Positions 15,939-24,970 are shown, numbered from the stretch's first letter. The stretch: DNA of 32,125 nt from Burkholderiaceae bacterium (GCA_016710525.1 JADJVQ010000076.1:1-32125); one strand, 5' to 3'. Numbers and translations are program-made. The notes: generated by a model not told the origin, from the letters alone.

Positions 15939-17669
15939 GTCATCCTCCAGGTGCAGCTCCTGGATCTTGCGCGTGATCGTGTTGCGCCCGATGCCCAGGC
16001 GCAGCGCCGCATCGATGCGCCGGCCCCGGGTGTGCCGCAAGGCCGTACGAATGACCGCGCTTTCGAACTCCCGCGTGAGCTTGTCCATCAGGTCGCTGTG
16101 GCTGGCGGGCTGCCCCTCGACGGCGTGCGCCGCCTGCGCCGACAGCATCAGCGAGACTTCACGTTCGAGCAGCGCGGCCCAGCGTGCGGCCTGCGCACCG
16201 GTCCCCCCGCCGCTCGCGCCCATGTCGCCGAAGCCCACCGGCGAGCTGGTGAGCACCGTACCGGTGGACCCGACATACGAGGATGCGCCGACCGGCCCGA
16301 AACCGCTCTGCGCGCCACTGTGCAAGGATCCGCCCGGAGACATCGGCTTGCCCTGCCCCGACCCATGGCCGGCCGAGGGCCCAAGACCGCCGACCTGCTC
16401 GCCTGCCGGCCCGGGAGCCGTTGGCGGACTGCCCAGCCACTGTCCCGGGCTGCCGCTGTCGCCATCGACGCTGGCCTGAACATACGAGGCGCCCAGCGGC
16501 CCGTGGCTGCTCGCCGCCTCGGCACGAATCTCGGGCGGCAGATCCTTGACGCCCACGGTCTGGCTGGGCGCCATCACGGTGAGCCAGTGACAGACGTTTT
16601 CGAGCTGGCGCACATTGCCGGGCCAGCCGAAGCGGGCCAGCGCGCCGTTGGCCTCCTCGGTGAGGCGCTTGGACTCGACGCCCAGTTCGCGGGCGCTGCG
16701 CTGCAGGAAATGACGGGCCAGCAGCGGCACGTCGTCGGTCCGTTCGCGCAGCGCCGGCAGACGCAGCCGGATCACGTTCAGGCGATGGAACAGGTCCTCC
16801 CGGAACAGGCCCTTGCGGACCCGGTCTTCGAGGTTCTGGTGGGTGGCCGCGATGACCCGCACATTGGCGCGCAGCGGCTGGTGCCCGCCCACGCGGTAGA
16901 ACTGCCCGTCGGCCAGCACGCGCAGCAGACGGGTCTGCAGGTCCTGCGGCATGTCGCCGATTTCGTCGAGGAACAGCGTGCCGCCCTCGGCCTGCTCGAA
17001 GCGGCCGCGGCGCAACTGCTGCGCGCCGGTGAATGCGCCTCGCTCATGGCCGAACAGCTCGGACTCGAGCAGGTCGCGCGGGATAGCCGCGGTGTTCAGC
17101 GCCACGAACGCCTGCCCGGCCCGCGGACTGTGATCGTGCAAGGCCCGCGCGACCAGCTCCTTGCCGGTGCCGGATTCGCCGGTGATCAGCACCGTCACAT
17201 GGGAGTGCGACAGCCGCCCGATCGCGCGGAAGACCTCCTGCATCGCCGGCGCCTTGCCGAGAATCTCGAGGTCGCCTTCCACGACCTCGTCGGCCGCCTC
17301 GTCGGGAGCGCTCTCCTGCACCGCGCGCCGGATCAGTTCGATCGCCTTGGGCAGGTCGAAGGGCTTGGGCAGATACTCGAAGGCGCCGCCCTGGAAGGCC
17401 GACACCGCGCTCTCGAGGTCGGAGAACGCGGTCATGATGATCACCGGCAGGGTGGGCCGGCGCTCCTTGACCTTCTGGAGCAGTTCGATGCCGCTCTCGC
17501 CTGGCATCCGGATGTCGGACACCAGCACGCGCGGCACGCCGTCTTCGAGCGCACGAAGGCACTCGCGGGCGGTGCCGAACACCCGAACATCAAAACCTTC
17601 CCGCGATAGCGCCCGTTCGAGTACCCAGCGTATCGACTGGTCGTCGTCAACGATCCAAACCGAGTTCAT
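15930..17669 (-). CDS. ntrC: Nitrogen regulation response regulator NtrC with long low-complexity insert
   Basis: A 579-residue sigma54 activator. The receiver domain (1-120) has phosphoacceptor D52 in LVSDIRMPG. The AAA+ domain has Walker A GESGTGKE (164-171), the sigma54-contact loop GAFTGA (211-216) and Walker B TLFLDEIGD (231-239). The Fis-type helix-turn-helix is near residues 535-572 (HTRGRRIDAALRLGIGRNTI). NtrC proteins are usually about 470-480 residues; the extra length is a Gly/Ser/Pro-rich stretch at about 385-495 between AAA+ and the DNA-binding part. The start is the ATG at 17669, where the receiver domain begins; an upstream in-frame start would add eight residues. It follows ntrB by 39 bases and probably acts on glnA. 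Confidence 0.94.
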   Translation of the reverse strand: MNSVWIVDDDQSIRWVLERALSREGFDVRVFGTARECLRALEDGVPRVLVSDIRMPGESGIELLQKVKERRPTLPVIIMTAFSDLESAVSAFQGGAFEYLPKPFDLPKAIELIRRAVQESAPDEAADEVVEGDLEILGKAPAMQEVFRAIGRLSHSHVTVLITGESGTGKELVARALHDHSPRAGQAFVALNTAAIPRDLLESELFGHERGAFTGAQQLRRGRFEQAEGGTLFLDEIGDMPQDLQTRLLRVLADGQFYRVGGHQPLRANVRVIAATHQNLEDRVRKGLFREDLFHRLNVIRLRLPALRERTDDVPLLARHFLQRSARELGVESKRLTEEANGALARFGWPGNVRQLENVCHWLTVMAPSQTVGVKDLPPEIRAEAASSHGPLGASYVQASVDGDSGSPGQWLGSPPTAPGPAGEQVGGLGPSAGHGSGQGKPMSPGGSLHSGAQSGFGPVGASSYVGSTGTVLTSSPVGFGDMGASGGGTGAQAARWAALLEREVSLMLSAQAAHAVEGQPASHSDLMDKLTREFESAVIRTALRHTRGRRIDAALRLGIGRNTITRKIQELHLEDDGP

Positions 17670-17708
17670 GTGCCTGCTCTGACTTCCCGCCACTGGCAGG
17701 CTCGACGC

Positions 17709-18824
17709 CTAGACCAGTGGCAGCAGAATCCGAAATTCCGTACGGCCCGGCCGGCTCTCGCACTCGATCACACCGCCGTGCTGCTGCACGAAGCTTTGTG
17801 CGAGCGACAGACCCAAACCGCTGCCACCCTCACGGCCGGTAACCAGAGGAAAGAAGATCCTGTCACGAATCGACTCCGGAATACCAGGTCCGTGGTCAAT
17901 CACATGCAAATCCAGTGCCAGGCGGTGGCGGCGCTGGCCGATCGTGATCTGCCGGGCGATCCGGGTGCGCAAGACGATGCGTCCGGCACCGTCGAGCGCC
18001 TGGGCCGCGTTGCGCACGATGTTCATCACGACCTGGATCATCTGCTCCTTGTCGCCCAGAAAATCCGGCAGGCTGGCGTCGTAGTCGCGGTCGATGATCA
18101 GGTTGGGCCCGTATTCGGCCAGCACCACCGAACGCACACGCTCGAACACCTCGTGGATGTTCATCGGCGCCACCACGCGGGCGTGGCGGTGCGGGGCCAG
18201 CAGCCGGTCGACCAGGGCCTGCAGCCGGTCGGCCTCCTTGATGATCACCTGGGTGTATTCGCGCAGAAACGGGGAAGGCAACTCGGATTCGAGCAGCTGG
18301 GCCGCCCCGCGCAGGCCCCCCAGCGGATTCTTGATTTCGTGGGCCAGGTTGCGCACCAGTTCGCGATTGGCCTGCGCCGAGTCGAGCAGCTTGGACTCCC
18401 GCTCATGGCGCATCCGGTGTTCGATCGGCCGGAACTCGAGCAGCAGCGACCCCAGCGGACTGTCCAGCACCACGGCAATGGACGACAGCATCAGCGCATC
18501 GCGCCCGGGCCGCTCGAGAAGCAGCTCCTGGTGCTTCTGGCCGAAGGCGTTGTTGCAGGCTTCTTCGACCAGCGCGTCGATCACCATGCCGTTGGCGAAC
18601 ATCCGGGCAAACGGATGGCCCTGAAGGGTGCGCGAGGACAGCTCGAACAGCTGTTCGGCCGACTGATTGATGAAGACCGCGCGGCCTTCGGCATCGAGCA
18701 CGACCACGCCGCTGGCCAGCAGGTCCAGGCCCGCGAGCAGCGATTCGGGGCGCTTGCGCCGCTCGCGGCCGATCTTGCCCGGGCGATTCAAGGGACTGCC
18801 GTCAGCAGGGGATGGCGCGGGCAT
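17709..18824 (-). CDS. glnL: Nitrogen regulation sensor kinase NtrB (GlnL)
   Basis: A 371-residue cytoplasmic histidine kinase. An N-terminal PAS domain (about 30-140) contains VVVLDAEGRAVFINQSAEQLF. The H box is LVRNLAHEIKNPLGG, with H162. The N box is VVMNIVRNAAQAL, and the ATP-binding G boxes are DHGPGIP and GSGLGLSLAQSFV. In the known pathway NtrB, governed by PII, phosphorylates or dephosphorylates NtrC in response to glutamine and 2-oxoglutarate. It is followed directly by ntrC and preceded by the DUF4124 gene with 30 bases between them. Confidence 0.95.
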   Translation of the reverse strand: MPAPSPADGSPLNRPGKIGRERRKRPESLLAGLDLLASGVVVLDAEGRAVFINQSAEQLFELSSRTLQGHPFARMFANGMVIDALVEEACNNAFGQKHQELLLERPGRDALMLSSIAVVLDSPLGSLLLEFRPIEHRMRHERESKLLDSAQANRELVRNLAHEIKNPLGGLRGAAQLLESELPSPFLREYTQVIIKEADRLQALVDRLLAPHRHARVVAPMNIHEVFERVRSVVLAEYGPNLIIDRDYDASLPDFLGDKEQMIQVVMNIVRNAAQALDGAGRIVLRTRIARQITIGQRRHRLALDLHVIDHGPGIPESIRDRIFFPLVTGREGGSGLGLSLAQSFVQQHGGVIECESRPGRTEFRILLPLV

Positions 18825-18854
18825 GGGCCGCTCGGCACTCGGGCGCAGACCGGA

Positions 18855-19397
18855 CTATTTGAGCGCGGAGAGTTCGCGGCGTATCGTCGCCAGGTTGCCT
18901 TCGGTGCGCTGGATGTCTTCCTTCAGGCGCTGCACGCGATCGAGGTACTTCTGGTAGTTGCGCTCGTCGCCCTGGCGCTCGGGCTCACCGTTGTTGTATT
19001 CCTTCTGGATCGCGGCGAGCCGGGTTTCCTCTTTCTTGAGCTCGTCCTCGAGAATGCGGCGCCGGTCGCTGTCGCGGGTGCGCTGGGTTGCGGGATCGAC
19101 CTTGGGAAACCCGTCGGGCGAGGCCGCCGGCTTGGGCGCCGTGCCCGCCGCGGCACCCCCATTGCCGCCACCGGCCGCGGGCGCCGGGGGCGCAGCGCGC
19201 ACCGGGGCCTTGGGTGCCGGAATGACCGTGATGGTGGCATCGACCGTCTTGCAGGTACGCCCGCTCTGGGGACCCGCGGGCGGCGCATTGGTGTACTCGA
19301 CGACCCCATTGGGACCCTCGCACCGGAATATCTGCGCCTGCGCCGTGCCGGCCAGCGCCAGCAGGAGGGCACACAGGCTGATCGGCGCTGATCGCAT
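18855..19397 (-). CDS. DUF4124 domain-containing periplasmic protein
   Basis: A 180-residue protein with a signal peptide ending AGTAQA. A short N-terminal DUF4124 motif follows (IFRCEGPNGVVEYTNAPP), then an Ala/Pro/Gly-rich linker and a C-terminal coiled-coil of charged residues (about 105-180). The ATG at 19397 is favoured over the GTG two codons earlier because GAGGAAG is eight bases away. A protein of this type commonly lies between glnA and glnL in Burkholderiales, but its role is not known. Confidence 0.8.
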   Translation of the reverse strand: MRSAPISLCALLLALAGTAQAQIFRCEGPNGVVEYTNAPPAGPQSGRTCKTVDATITVIPAPKAPVRAAPPAPAAGGGNGGAAAGTAPKPAASPDGFPKVDPATQRTRDSDRRRILEDELKKEETRLAAIQKEYNNGEPERQGDERNYQKYLDRVQRLKEDIQRTEGNLATIRRELSALK

Positions 19398-19519
19398 CGT
19401 CACATCTTCCTCATCGGGGACCTGAAAGTTGCCCGGACTATACCGCGTTCATCCGCACCGGGGAGCGACCGACCGTCCGGGAGAAACGGGCGGCGAGCAT
19501 TCTGTGAAGCGGGCCGCTC

Positions 19520-19548
19520 AAAAGCAAAGGGCCGGCAAGCCGGGCCCT
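19520..19548 (-). terminator. Intrinsic terminator of glnA
   Basis: On the minus strand AGGGCC(C)GGC-TT-GCCGGCCCT forms a strong stem with one bulged C, followed by TTTGCTTTT. It lies about 50 bases after the glnA stop and should separate glnA from the DUF4124-ntrBC genes, at least in part. Confidence 0.75.
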
Positions 19549-19595
19549 CGGGTCAGTCGCCGCGGCAGGCATCGGCCCGCCGCGAACGAGACGTC

Positions 19596-21008
19596 TTACA
19601 GCGAGTAGTACATGTCGAATTCGATCGGGTGAGTGGTCATGCGGAACCGCGTGACTTCCTCGCTCTTCAACGCGATGTACGCGTCGATCATTTCGTCGCT
19701 GAACACACCGCCGCGGGTCAGGAACTCGCGATCCTTGTCCAGGTACTCGAGCGCCTGGTCGAGCGACGAGCACACGGTGGGGATCTTCGCGTCTTCTTCG
19801 GGCGGCAGGTCGTACAGGTTCTTGTCGGCGGCTTCGCCCGGGTGGATCTTGTTCTGCACGCCGTCCAGGCCCGCCATCATCATGGCCGAGAAGGCCAGGT
19901 AGGGATTGGCGGTGGGATCCGGGAAGCGCACTTCGATGCGGCGGCCCTTGGGGTTGCTCACATACGGAATGCGGATCGAGGCCGAACGGTTGCGGGCCGA
20001 ATAGGCCAGCTTCACCGGGGCTTCGAAGCCCGGAACCAGCCGCTTGTACGAGTTGGTGCCCGGGTTGGTGATGGCGTTCAGCGCACGGGCGTGCTTGATG
20101 ATGCCGCCGATGTAGTACAGCGCGAAGTCGGACAGCCCCGCATAGCCGTTGCCGGCGAACAGGTTGACGCCGTCTTTCCAGACCGACTGGTGGCAGTGCA
20201 TGCCCGAGCCGTTGTCGCCCACGACCGGCTTGGGCATGAAGGTGGCGGTCTTGCCGTAGCTGTGCGCCACGTTGTGGATCACGTACTTCATGATCTGCAG
20301 CCAGTCGGCGCGCTGCACCAGCGTGGAGAACTTGGTGCCGATCTCGCACTGGCCCGGTGCGGCCACTTCATGGTGGTGCACTTCGACCGGCACGCCCATC
20401 TGCTCGAGCAGCAGGCACATCTCGGAACGCATGTCCTGGAAGGAATCGACCGGGGGCACCGGGAAGTAGCCGCCCTTCACGCCGGGGCGATGGCCCAGGT
20501 TGCCGCCTTCGAACTCCTTGCCGGTGCTCCAGGGCGCTTCTTCGGAATTGATCTTGACCCCGCAGCCCGACATGTCGATGTTCCAGGTGACCGAGTCGAA
20601 AATGAAGAACTCGGGCTCGGGACCGAAGAAGCAGGTGTCGCCCACGCCGCTGGCCTTCAGATAGGCCTCGGCGCGCTTGGCCAGCGAACGCGGATCGCGC
20701 GAATAACCCTTGCCGTCGGACGGCTCGACGACGTCGCAGCTCAGCAGCAGGGTGGGTTCTTCGCGGAACGGGTCCATGTTGGCCGTGGCCGGGTCCGGCA
20801 TCAGCAGCATGTCGGACGCTTCGATGCCTTTCCAGCCGGCGATCGACGAACCGTCGAACGCGTGACCGCTGATGAACTTGTCCTCGTCAAAGTGGCTGAC
20901 GGGCACCGTCACGTGTTGCTCTTTGCCACGCGTATCGGTGAAGCGGAAGTCGACAAACTTGACCTCGTTGTCCGTCACCATTTTCATGACGTCTTTGGCG
21001 CTCGCCAT
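19596..21008 (-). CDS. glnA: Glutamine synthetase type I
   Basis: The 470-residue enzyme makes glutamine from glutamate, ammonia and ATP. Typical blocks are HAFDGSSIAGWKGIEASDM, CFFGPEPEFFIFD, HHEVAAPGQCEIG, NGSGMHCHQS and RNRSASIRIP. The adenylylation tyrosine lies in NLYDLPPEE near residue 397, so activity should be controlled by GlnE. The start is the ATG at 21008, behind an AGGAGA site, which gives the usual length; an open extension upstream is leader sequence. A sigma54 promoter and NtrC sites lie upstream (21103-21247), and a terminator follows. Confidence 0.97.
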   Translation of the reverse strand: MASAKDVMKMVTDNEVKFVDFRFTDTRGKEQHVTVPVSHFDEDKFISGHAFDGSSIAGWKGIEASDMLLMPDPATANMDPFREEPTLLLSCDVVEPSDGKGYSRDPRSLAKRAEAYLKASGVGDTCFFGPEPEFFIFDSVTWNIDMSGCGVKINSEEAPWSTGKEFEGGNLGHRPGVKGGYFPVPPVDSFQDMRSEMCLLLEQMGVPVEVHHHEVAAPGQCEIGTKFSTLVQRADWLQIMKYVIHNVAHSYGKTATFMPKPVVGDNGSGMHCHQSVWKDGVNLFAGNGYAGLSDFALYYIGGIIKHARALNAITNPGTNSYKRLVPGFEAPVKLAYSARNRSASIRIPYVSNPKGRRIEVRFPDPTANPYLAFSAMMMAGLDGVQNKIHPGEAADKNLYDLPPEEDAKIPTVCSSLDQALEYLDKDREFLTRGGVFSDEMIDAYIALKSEEVTRFRMTTHPIEFDMYYSL

Positions 21009-21102
21009 TCGGAACTCTCCTGATTGCTTCTGTAGCGATGTGAAAGGGGTAGCCTGCAAAAACCGCAAGATTGTGGGCGCTTTTCCAACCTTCAGCAAAC
21101 TA

Positions 21103-21117
21103 GCAGTTTCCATGCCA
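21103..21117 (-). promoter_or_regulatory. glnA: Candidate sigma54 (-24/-12) promoter of glnA
   Basis: On the minus strand TGGCAT-GGAAA-CTGC has GG and GC ten bases apart, as required, with two mismatches to the TGGCAC-N5-TTGC consensus. The implied start near 21091 gives a leader of about 83 bases. Confidence 0.65.
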
Positions 21118-21200
21118 TCGGCCGGGGCAAAAAGCCGGCGGCCAAGCCGAACAGATTCAGGCACTTAGCGTGGCATCGTCGTTATGCCCCAACATTGGGC

Positions 21201-21215
21201 GCACCAAACAAGGGC
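21201..21215. promoter_or_regulatory. Probable NtrC-binding site (weaker)
   Basis: GCACC-AAACA-AGGGC differs by one base from GCAC-N7-GTGC. It is centred about 117 bases upstream of the predicted glnA start. Confidence 0.6.
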
Positions 21216-21224
21216 GCCTTTCTG

Positions 21225-21247
21225 AGACGCACAGAAATGGTGCGTCT
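21225..21247. promoter_or_regulatory. Probable NtrC-binding site (strong)
   Basis: A perfect inverted repeat, AGACGCAC-N7-GTGCGTCT, containing the NtrC core GCAC-N7-GTGC (21229-21243). It is centred about 145 bases upstream of the predicted start. With the weaker site it resembles the paired enhancer of enteric glnA. Confidence 0.75.
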
Positions 21248-21314
21248 TAATGTGGAGCCGGCCGATCGCTGCCGCGCGCACGACGGCGCTGCCGTCCGGC
21301 CACGCCTTACCCGC

Positions 21315-22562
21315 TCAGGCCGGTGCCGCAGGGTCGTCCAGAAACCGCGCCTGGAGGTCGTTCAGGAATTGCAGCCCTCGCGGGGTGGCCTGGATCCGCG
21401 CCGGGTCGGCATCGACCAGTCCCTGATCGGCAGCATGACTCATCGCGGCGGCGATGGCGGTGACCGCCAGGCCGGTCCGCTCCTCGAACATCGTCGCCGG
21501 CACCCCGTCGATCAGGCGCAGCGCGTTGAGCATGAATTCGAAGGGCAGGTCAGATGCCTGCAGGCGGCGCTCTTCTTCGACCGCACCGCCCGCCAGCGCC
21601 GCGTCGATGAATCGCTGCGGCTGCTTGAATCGGGCATAACGCACGATGCCGTGGTGAAACGACAGCTTGCCGTGGGCGCCGGCACCGATGCCCAGGTAGT
21701 CGCCGAACTGCCAGTAGTTCAGGTTGTGGCGGGCGCGATGGCCAGGCCGGGCGTAAGCGGATATTTCGTAGTGCTGCAGACCGGCCTGCGCCAGCCGGGC
21801 CTCGACGCGGTCCTGCATGTCGGCGGCAAGGTCGTCGTCGGGCACGGCGGGCGGGTACTTGGCGAACAGCGTGTTGGGCTCGAGCGTGAGGTGATAGCAG
21901 CTCAGGTGGGGCGGCCCATAGGCCAGCGCCTGCTCGAGGTCGCGATCGAGCGCCGCCATCGACTGGCCCGGCAGCGCGTACATCAGGTCGATGTTGAAGG
22001 TGGCGAAGTGACGCGAGGCCTCCTGGACCGCCGCGTGCGCCTGCGCCGCATCGTGCACCCGGCCGATCGCGCGCAGCAGGCCGTCGTCGAAGCTTTGCAC
22101 ACCGATCGACAAGCGGGTGACGCCGGCCCGCGCGAACCCGGCGAATCGGCCGGTCTCGAAGCTGCCCGGGTTGGCCTCGAGCGTGATCTCGGCCTCGGGA
22201 ACCAGCCGCAGGCGGGCCCGGATCATCGCCAGCAGCGCCTCGATCGCGGCCGGCGAAAAGAGGCTGGGCGTGCCCCCGCCGATGAAGACCGTCTGCACAC
22301 TCCGGCCCCAGACCAGCGGCAGCGAAGCCTCCAGATCGGCCTGCAAGGCGTCCAGGTAACGCTGCTCGAGATCGGCCGGCAGGCTGGCGGGCGCGCCCTC
22401 CTCCCGGCGCCACTCGTGGGAATTGAAGTCGCAGTACGGGCACTTCTTCAGGCACCACGGCAGGTGCACATACAGCGACAGCGGGGGCAATTGCGACAGC
22501 GGCACCCCATCCGGGCCGGCTCGGCGCGACGGCGCCATCCGGACGACCGACACGGACTTCAT
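21315..22562 (-). CDS. hemW: HemW-type radical SAM heme chaperone
   Basis: A 415-residue protein. The radical SAM signature CLKKCPYCDF supplies C37/C41/C44. Further blocks are FIGGGTPSLF, LEANPGSF, RLSIGVQSFDD and YEISAYARPGHRARHNLNYW, as in HemW (once called coproporphyrinogen oxidase-like). HemW binds heme and an Fe-S cluster and is thought to deliver heme; the CxxxCxxCDF form separates it from true HemN. It starts three bases after rdgB and is the last gene of the leftward operon. About 300 bases of glnA control DNA follow. Confidence 0.92.
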   Translation of the reverse strand: MKSVSVVRMAPSRRAGPDGVPLSQLPPLSLYVHLPWCLKKCPYCDFNSHEWRREEGAPASLPADLEQRYLDALQADLEASLPLVWGRSVQTVFIGGGTPSLFSPAAIEALLAMIRARLRLVPEAEITLEANPGSFETGRFAGFARAGVTRLSIGVQSFDDGLLRAIGRVHDAAQAHAAVQEASRHFATFNIDLMYALPGQSMAALDRDLEQALAYGPPHLSCYHLTLEPNTLFAKYPPAVPDDDLAADMQDRVEARLAQAGLQHYEISAYARPGHRARHNLNYWQFGDYLGIGAGAHGKLSFHHGIVRYARFKQPQRFIDAALAGGAVEEERRLQASDLPFEFMLNALRLIDGVPATMFEERTGLAVTAIAAAMSHAADQGLVDADPARIQATPRGLQFLNDLQARFLDDPAAPA

Positions 22563-22565
22563 CGA

Positions 22566-23220
22566 TCAGCCCCGCACCAGCCCGAAGTCGCGCAGCCGGG
22601 CCACCAGGGCGCGCATCGCCAGGCCGCGGTGGCTGAGCCGATTCTTGCGCTCGGCGCTGAGCTGGGCCGCGGTGCGGCCAAGTTCGGGCAGCAGGAAATG
22701 CGGGTCGTAGCCGAAGCCACCCTCGCCGCGCGGGACGTCGATGAATTCGCCGCGCCACACGCCGTCGGCGATGATCGGCTGTGGATCGTCGGCCGCGCGC
22801 ATCAGCACCAGCACGCAGTAGTAGTGGCCGGTGCGCACGCCGCGCTCGGGCCCCAGCGCTCGCAATTGCTCGGCGACGCGCCGGTTGTTGGCCGCATCGT
22901 CGCGCGCGCCCTCCCGACATGGCCGCCCAGCGCGCCGAGTGCACCCCTGGCGCGCCACCCAGCGCATCCAGGCAGATGCCCGAATCATCGGCCAGCGCCG
23001 GCAACCCGCTGGCGGCGGCCGCGTGCCGCGCCTTGGCCAGCGCATTCTCGACGAAGGTGGCGTGCGGCTCGGGCGCCTCGGCGATACCGAGGCTGGATTG
23101 CGGCACCACGGCCAGCCCCAGCGGTTCGAGCAGGGCAGAGAATTCGCGCAGCTTGCCGGCGTTGCCCGAGGCCAGGACGATCCGCGCGAGCGGGTGTCCC
23201 GCCAGCGCCGGTGCATTCAT
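22566..23220 (-). pseudogene. rdgB: XTP/dITP pyrophosphatase RdgB, frameshifted
   Basis: The N-terminal half reads in one frame from the ATG at 23220: RIVLASGNAGKLREFSALL, TFVENALAKARHAA, LADDSGICLDAL and GAPGVHSARWA. Near 22905-22915 the similarity moves to another frame, with DDAANNRRV, then GEGGFGYDPHF and RKNRLSHRGLAM, to the stop at 22566. The total is 655 bases, one more than a multiple of three, so a single extra base explains it; without it the protein would be about 217 residues. The family removes non-canonical purine nucleotides. The ATG overlaps the rph stop (ATGA). All motifs are intact, so this may be a sequencing error or a very recent mutation. Confidence 0.85.
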
Positions 23221-24008
23221 GCGCAAACGGGTTCGGTGCTGTCCAGCGCGGCGCGCTGCGCGCGGACCAGCCGCTCGATGCCGCTGCGGGCCAGTTCGAG
23301 CATGGCATCGGCCTGCCGACGGTCGAAGGGCGCGCCCTCGGCCGTGCCCTGGATCTCGACGTAGCCCCCCTGCCCGGTCATCACGACATTCATGTCGGTA
23401 TCGCAGGCGGAATCTTCCGGGTAATCCAGATCGAGAACCGGCACGCCCTGCCACATGCCCACCGAGACGGCGGCCACCGCGTCTCGCAACGGCATGGCAG
23501 CCAGCGCGCCACGCGCCATCAGCGTGCCCAGCGCATCGTGTGCCGCCACCCAGGCACCGGTGATCGACGCCGTGCGGGTGCCGCCATCGGCCTGCAGCAC
23601 GTCGCAATCGAGCGTGAGCGTGCGTTCGCCCAAGGCTTGAAGGTCGAACACCGAGCGCAGGCTGCGCCCGATCAGGCGCTGGATCTCCTGAGTGCGGCCC
23701 GATTGCTTGCCGCGCGCCGCCTCGCGATCGCTGCGGGTGTGGGTGGCGCGCGGCAGCATGCCGTATTCGGCGGTCACCCAGCCCTGCCCCTTGCCGCGCA
23801 GGAAACCCGGCACCTTGTCTTCGATGCTGGCGGTGCACAGCACACGGGTATCGCCGAATTCGACCAGCACCGAGCCTTCGGCGTGGCGGGTGAAATGGCG
23901 GGTGAAACGGACCGGACGCAACTGGTCGGGCGCCCGGCCGCTGGGGCGGGCGAACGAGGCGGTCAGCGCGGCGGCAGGCAAGGCGGCAGATGGGTTCATG
24001 CCCGCCAT
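23217..24008 (-). CDS. rph: Ribonuclease PH
   Basis: A 263-residue phosphorolytic 3'-5' exoribonuclease that trims tRNA 3' ends. Typical blocks are RPSGRAPDQLRPVRFTRHF, GSVLVEFGDTRVLCTAS, GWVTAEYGMLPRATHTR, REAARGKQSGRTQEIQRLIG, LDCDVLQADGGTRTASI and DLDYPEDSACDTDMN. The N-terminus is about 20 residues longer than the usual 238-240; the ATG at 23999 is an alternative start, and neither has a strong ribosome site. It lies 12 bases after the PP2C gene and overlaps rdgB by four bases. Confidence 0.95.
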   Translation of the reverse strand: MAGMNPSAALPAAALTASFARPSGRAPDQLRPVRFTRHFTRHAEGSVLVEFGDTRVLCTASIEDKVPGFLRGKGQGWVTAEYGMLPRATHTRSDREAARGKQSGRTQEIQRLIGRSLRSVFDLQALGERTLTLDCDVLQADGGTRTASITGAWVAAHDALGTLMARGALAAMPLRDAVAAVSVGMWQGVPVLDLDYPEDSACDTDMNVVMTGQGGYVEIQGTAEGAPFDRRQADAMLELARSGIERLVRAQRAALDSTEPVCA

Positions 24009-24020
24009 TCTACGGCGAGC

Positions 24021-24929
24021 TCAGCGCGCGCCGGTCTTGGCGATCGCGCTCTTGATCTCGCGGATGGTGCGTTCGATCTCGTCGTCGGAGAGTTCGGGCG
24101 CCGGCTCGGCTTCGAGCTGGCCGATCGCGATGGTGGTGGTGATGGCGCCATCGGGCAGGTGCTGGGACGAGAACTGTTCCTGTTCGGTACCGGCGCTCTC
24201 CCAGCGCATCGCCAGAGCGGTGGCGTTGTCGGCCATCCTGCCGCCGGCGATCACACTGCGGCGCACCAGTTCGGGAACCGAGCGCAGCACGCTCATGCCG
24301 TCCAGCGTGCGCAGCAGTTCGTCTTCCGACAATGCACCCCAGATGCCGTCGCTGCACAGCATCAGCGTGTCGCCGGGCTGCAGCGGCACGCCCTGGCTGA
24401 TCTCGATCGTGGGCTCGAAGGGCGAACCCAGGCAGTTCAGGACCTTGTTGCGCTCGGGATGATTTTCCTGGAGATGAGGCTCGAGCAGCCCCATGGCCAC
24501 CATGGTCTCGACCTTGGAGTGATCGCGGGTGCGCGCCAGCAGCGCGCCGTCGCGGATCCAGTAGATGCGGGAGTCGCCCGCGTGCGCCCACCAGGCCTTG
24601 CCACCCTGCACGACACAGGCCACCACGGTCGTGCGCGGCGGCTCGGGCAGGCCGTGCGCCTCCTGGTACTGCATGATCTCGCGGTGGGCGCGACGCAGCG
24701 CGAAGTCGAGAAACTCGATCGGATCGGCCAGAGAGGGGTGGGACATCCGCTGGAAACTGGCCGCCACCGATTGCGCGACGATCTGCGCGGCGACCTCGCC
24801 GCGCAGATGGCCGCCCATGCCGTCGGCCACCAGCATCAGCAGACTGTCGCGGGTGAAGCAATACCCCATCCGGTCCTGGTTGACGGCCCGCGCGCCGATG
24901 GCGGTGTCCTGATAGATCGAGAACCTCAT
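24021..24929 (-). CDS. PP2C-family serine/threonine protein phosphatase
   Basis: A 302-residue metal-dependent phosphatase. Metal-binding motifs are NQDRMG (D19), LVADGMGGH (D36), HAGDSRIYWIRDG, CSDGIWG and a C-terminal DNATALA. There is no transmembrane segment; a roughly 50-residue acidic tail follows the catalytic domain. It lies 41 bases after the kinase gene, so the pair probably forms a reversible Ser/Thr phosphorylation switch. Substrates are unknown. Confidence 0.93.
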   Translation of the reverse strand: MRFSIYQDTAIGARAVNQDRMGYCFTRDSLLMLVADGMGGHLRGEVAAQIVAQSVAASFQRMSHPSLADPIEFLDFALRRAHREIMQYQEAHGLPEPPRTTVVACVVQGGKAWWAHAGDSRIYWIRDGALLARTRDHSKVETMVAMGLLEPHLQENHPERNKVLNCLGSPFEPTIEISQGVPLQPGDTLMLCSDGIWGALSEDELLRTLDGMSVLRSVPELVRRSVIAGGRMADNATALAMRWESAGTEQEQFSSQHLPDGAITTTIAIGQLEAEPAPELSDDEIERTIREIKSAIAKTGAR

Positions 24930-24970
24930 CGGCTGCTGACCCGTGTCTGGAGAAGTGGAAGCATGAGACC

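Noticed and set aside
17670..19391. Long plus-strand frame opposite ntrB and the DUF4124 gene
   Set aside because: NtrB has all kinase boxes on the minus strand; the plus frame shows no domain.
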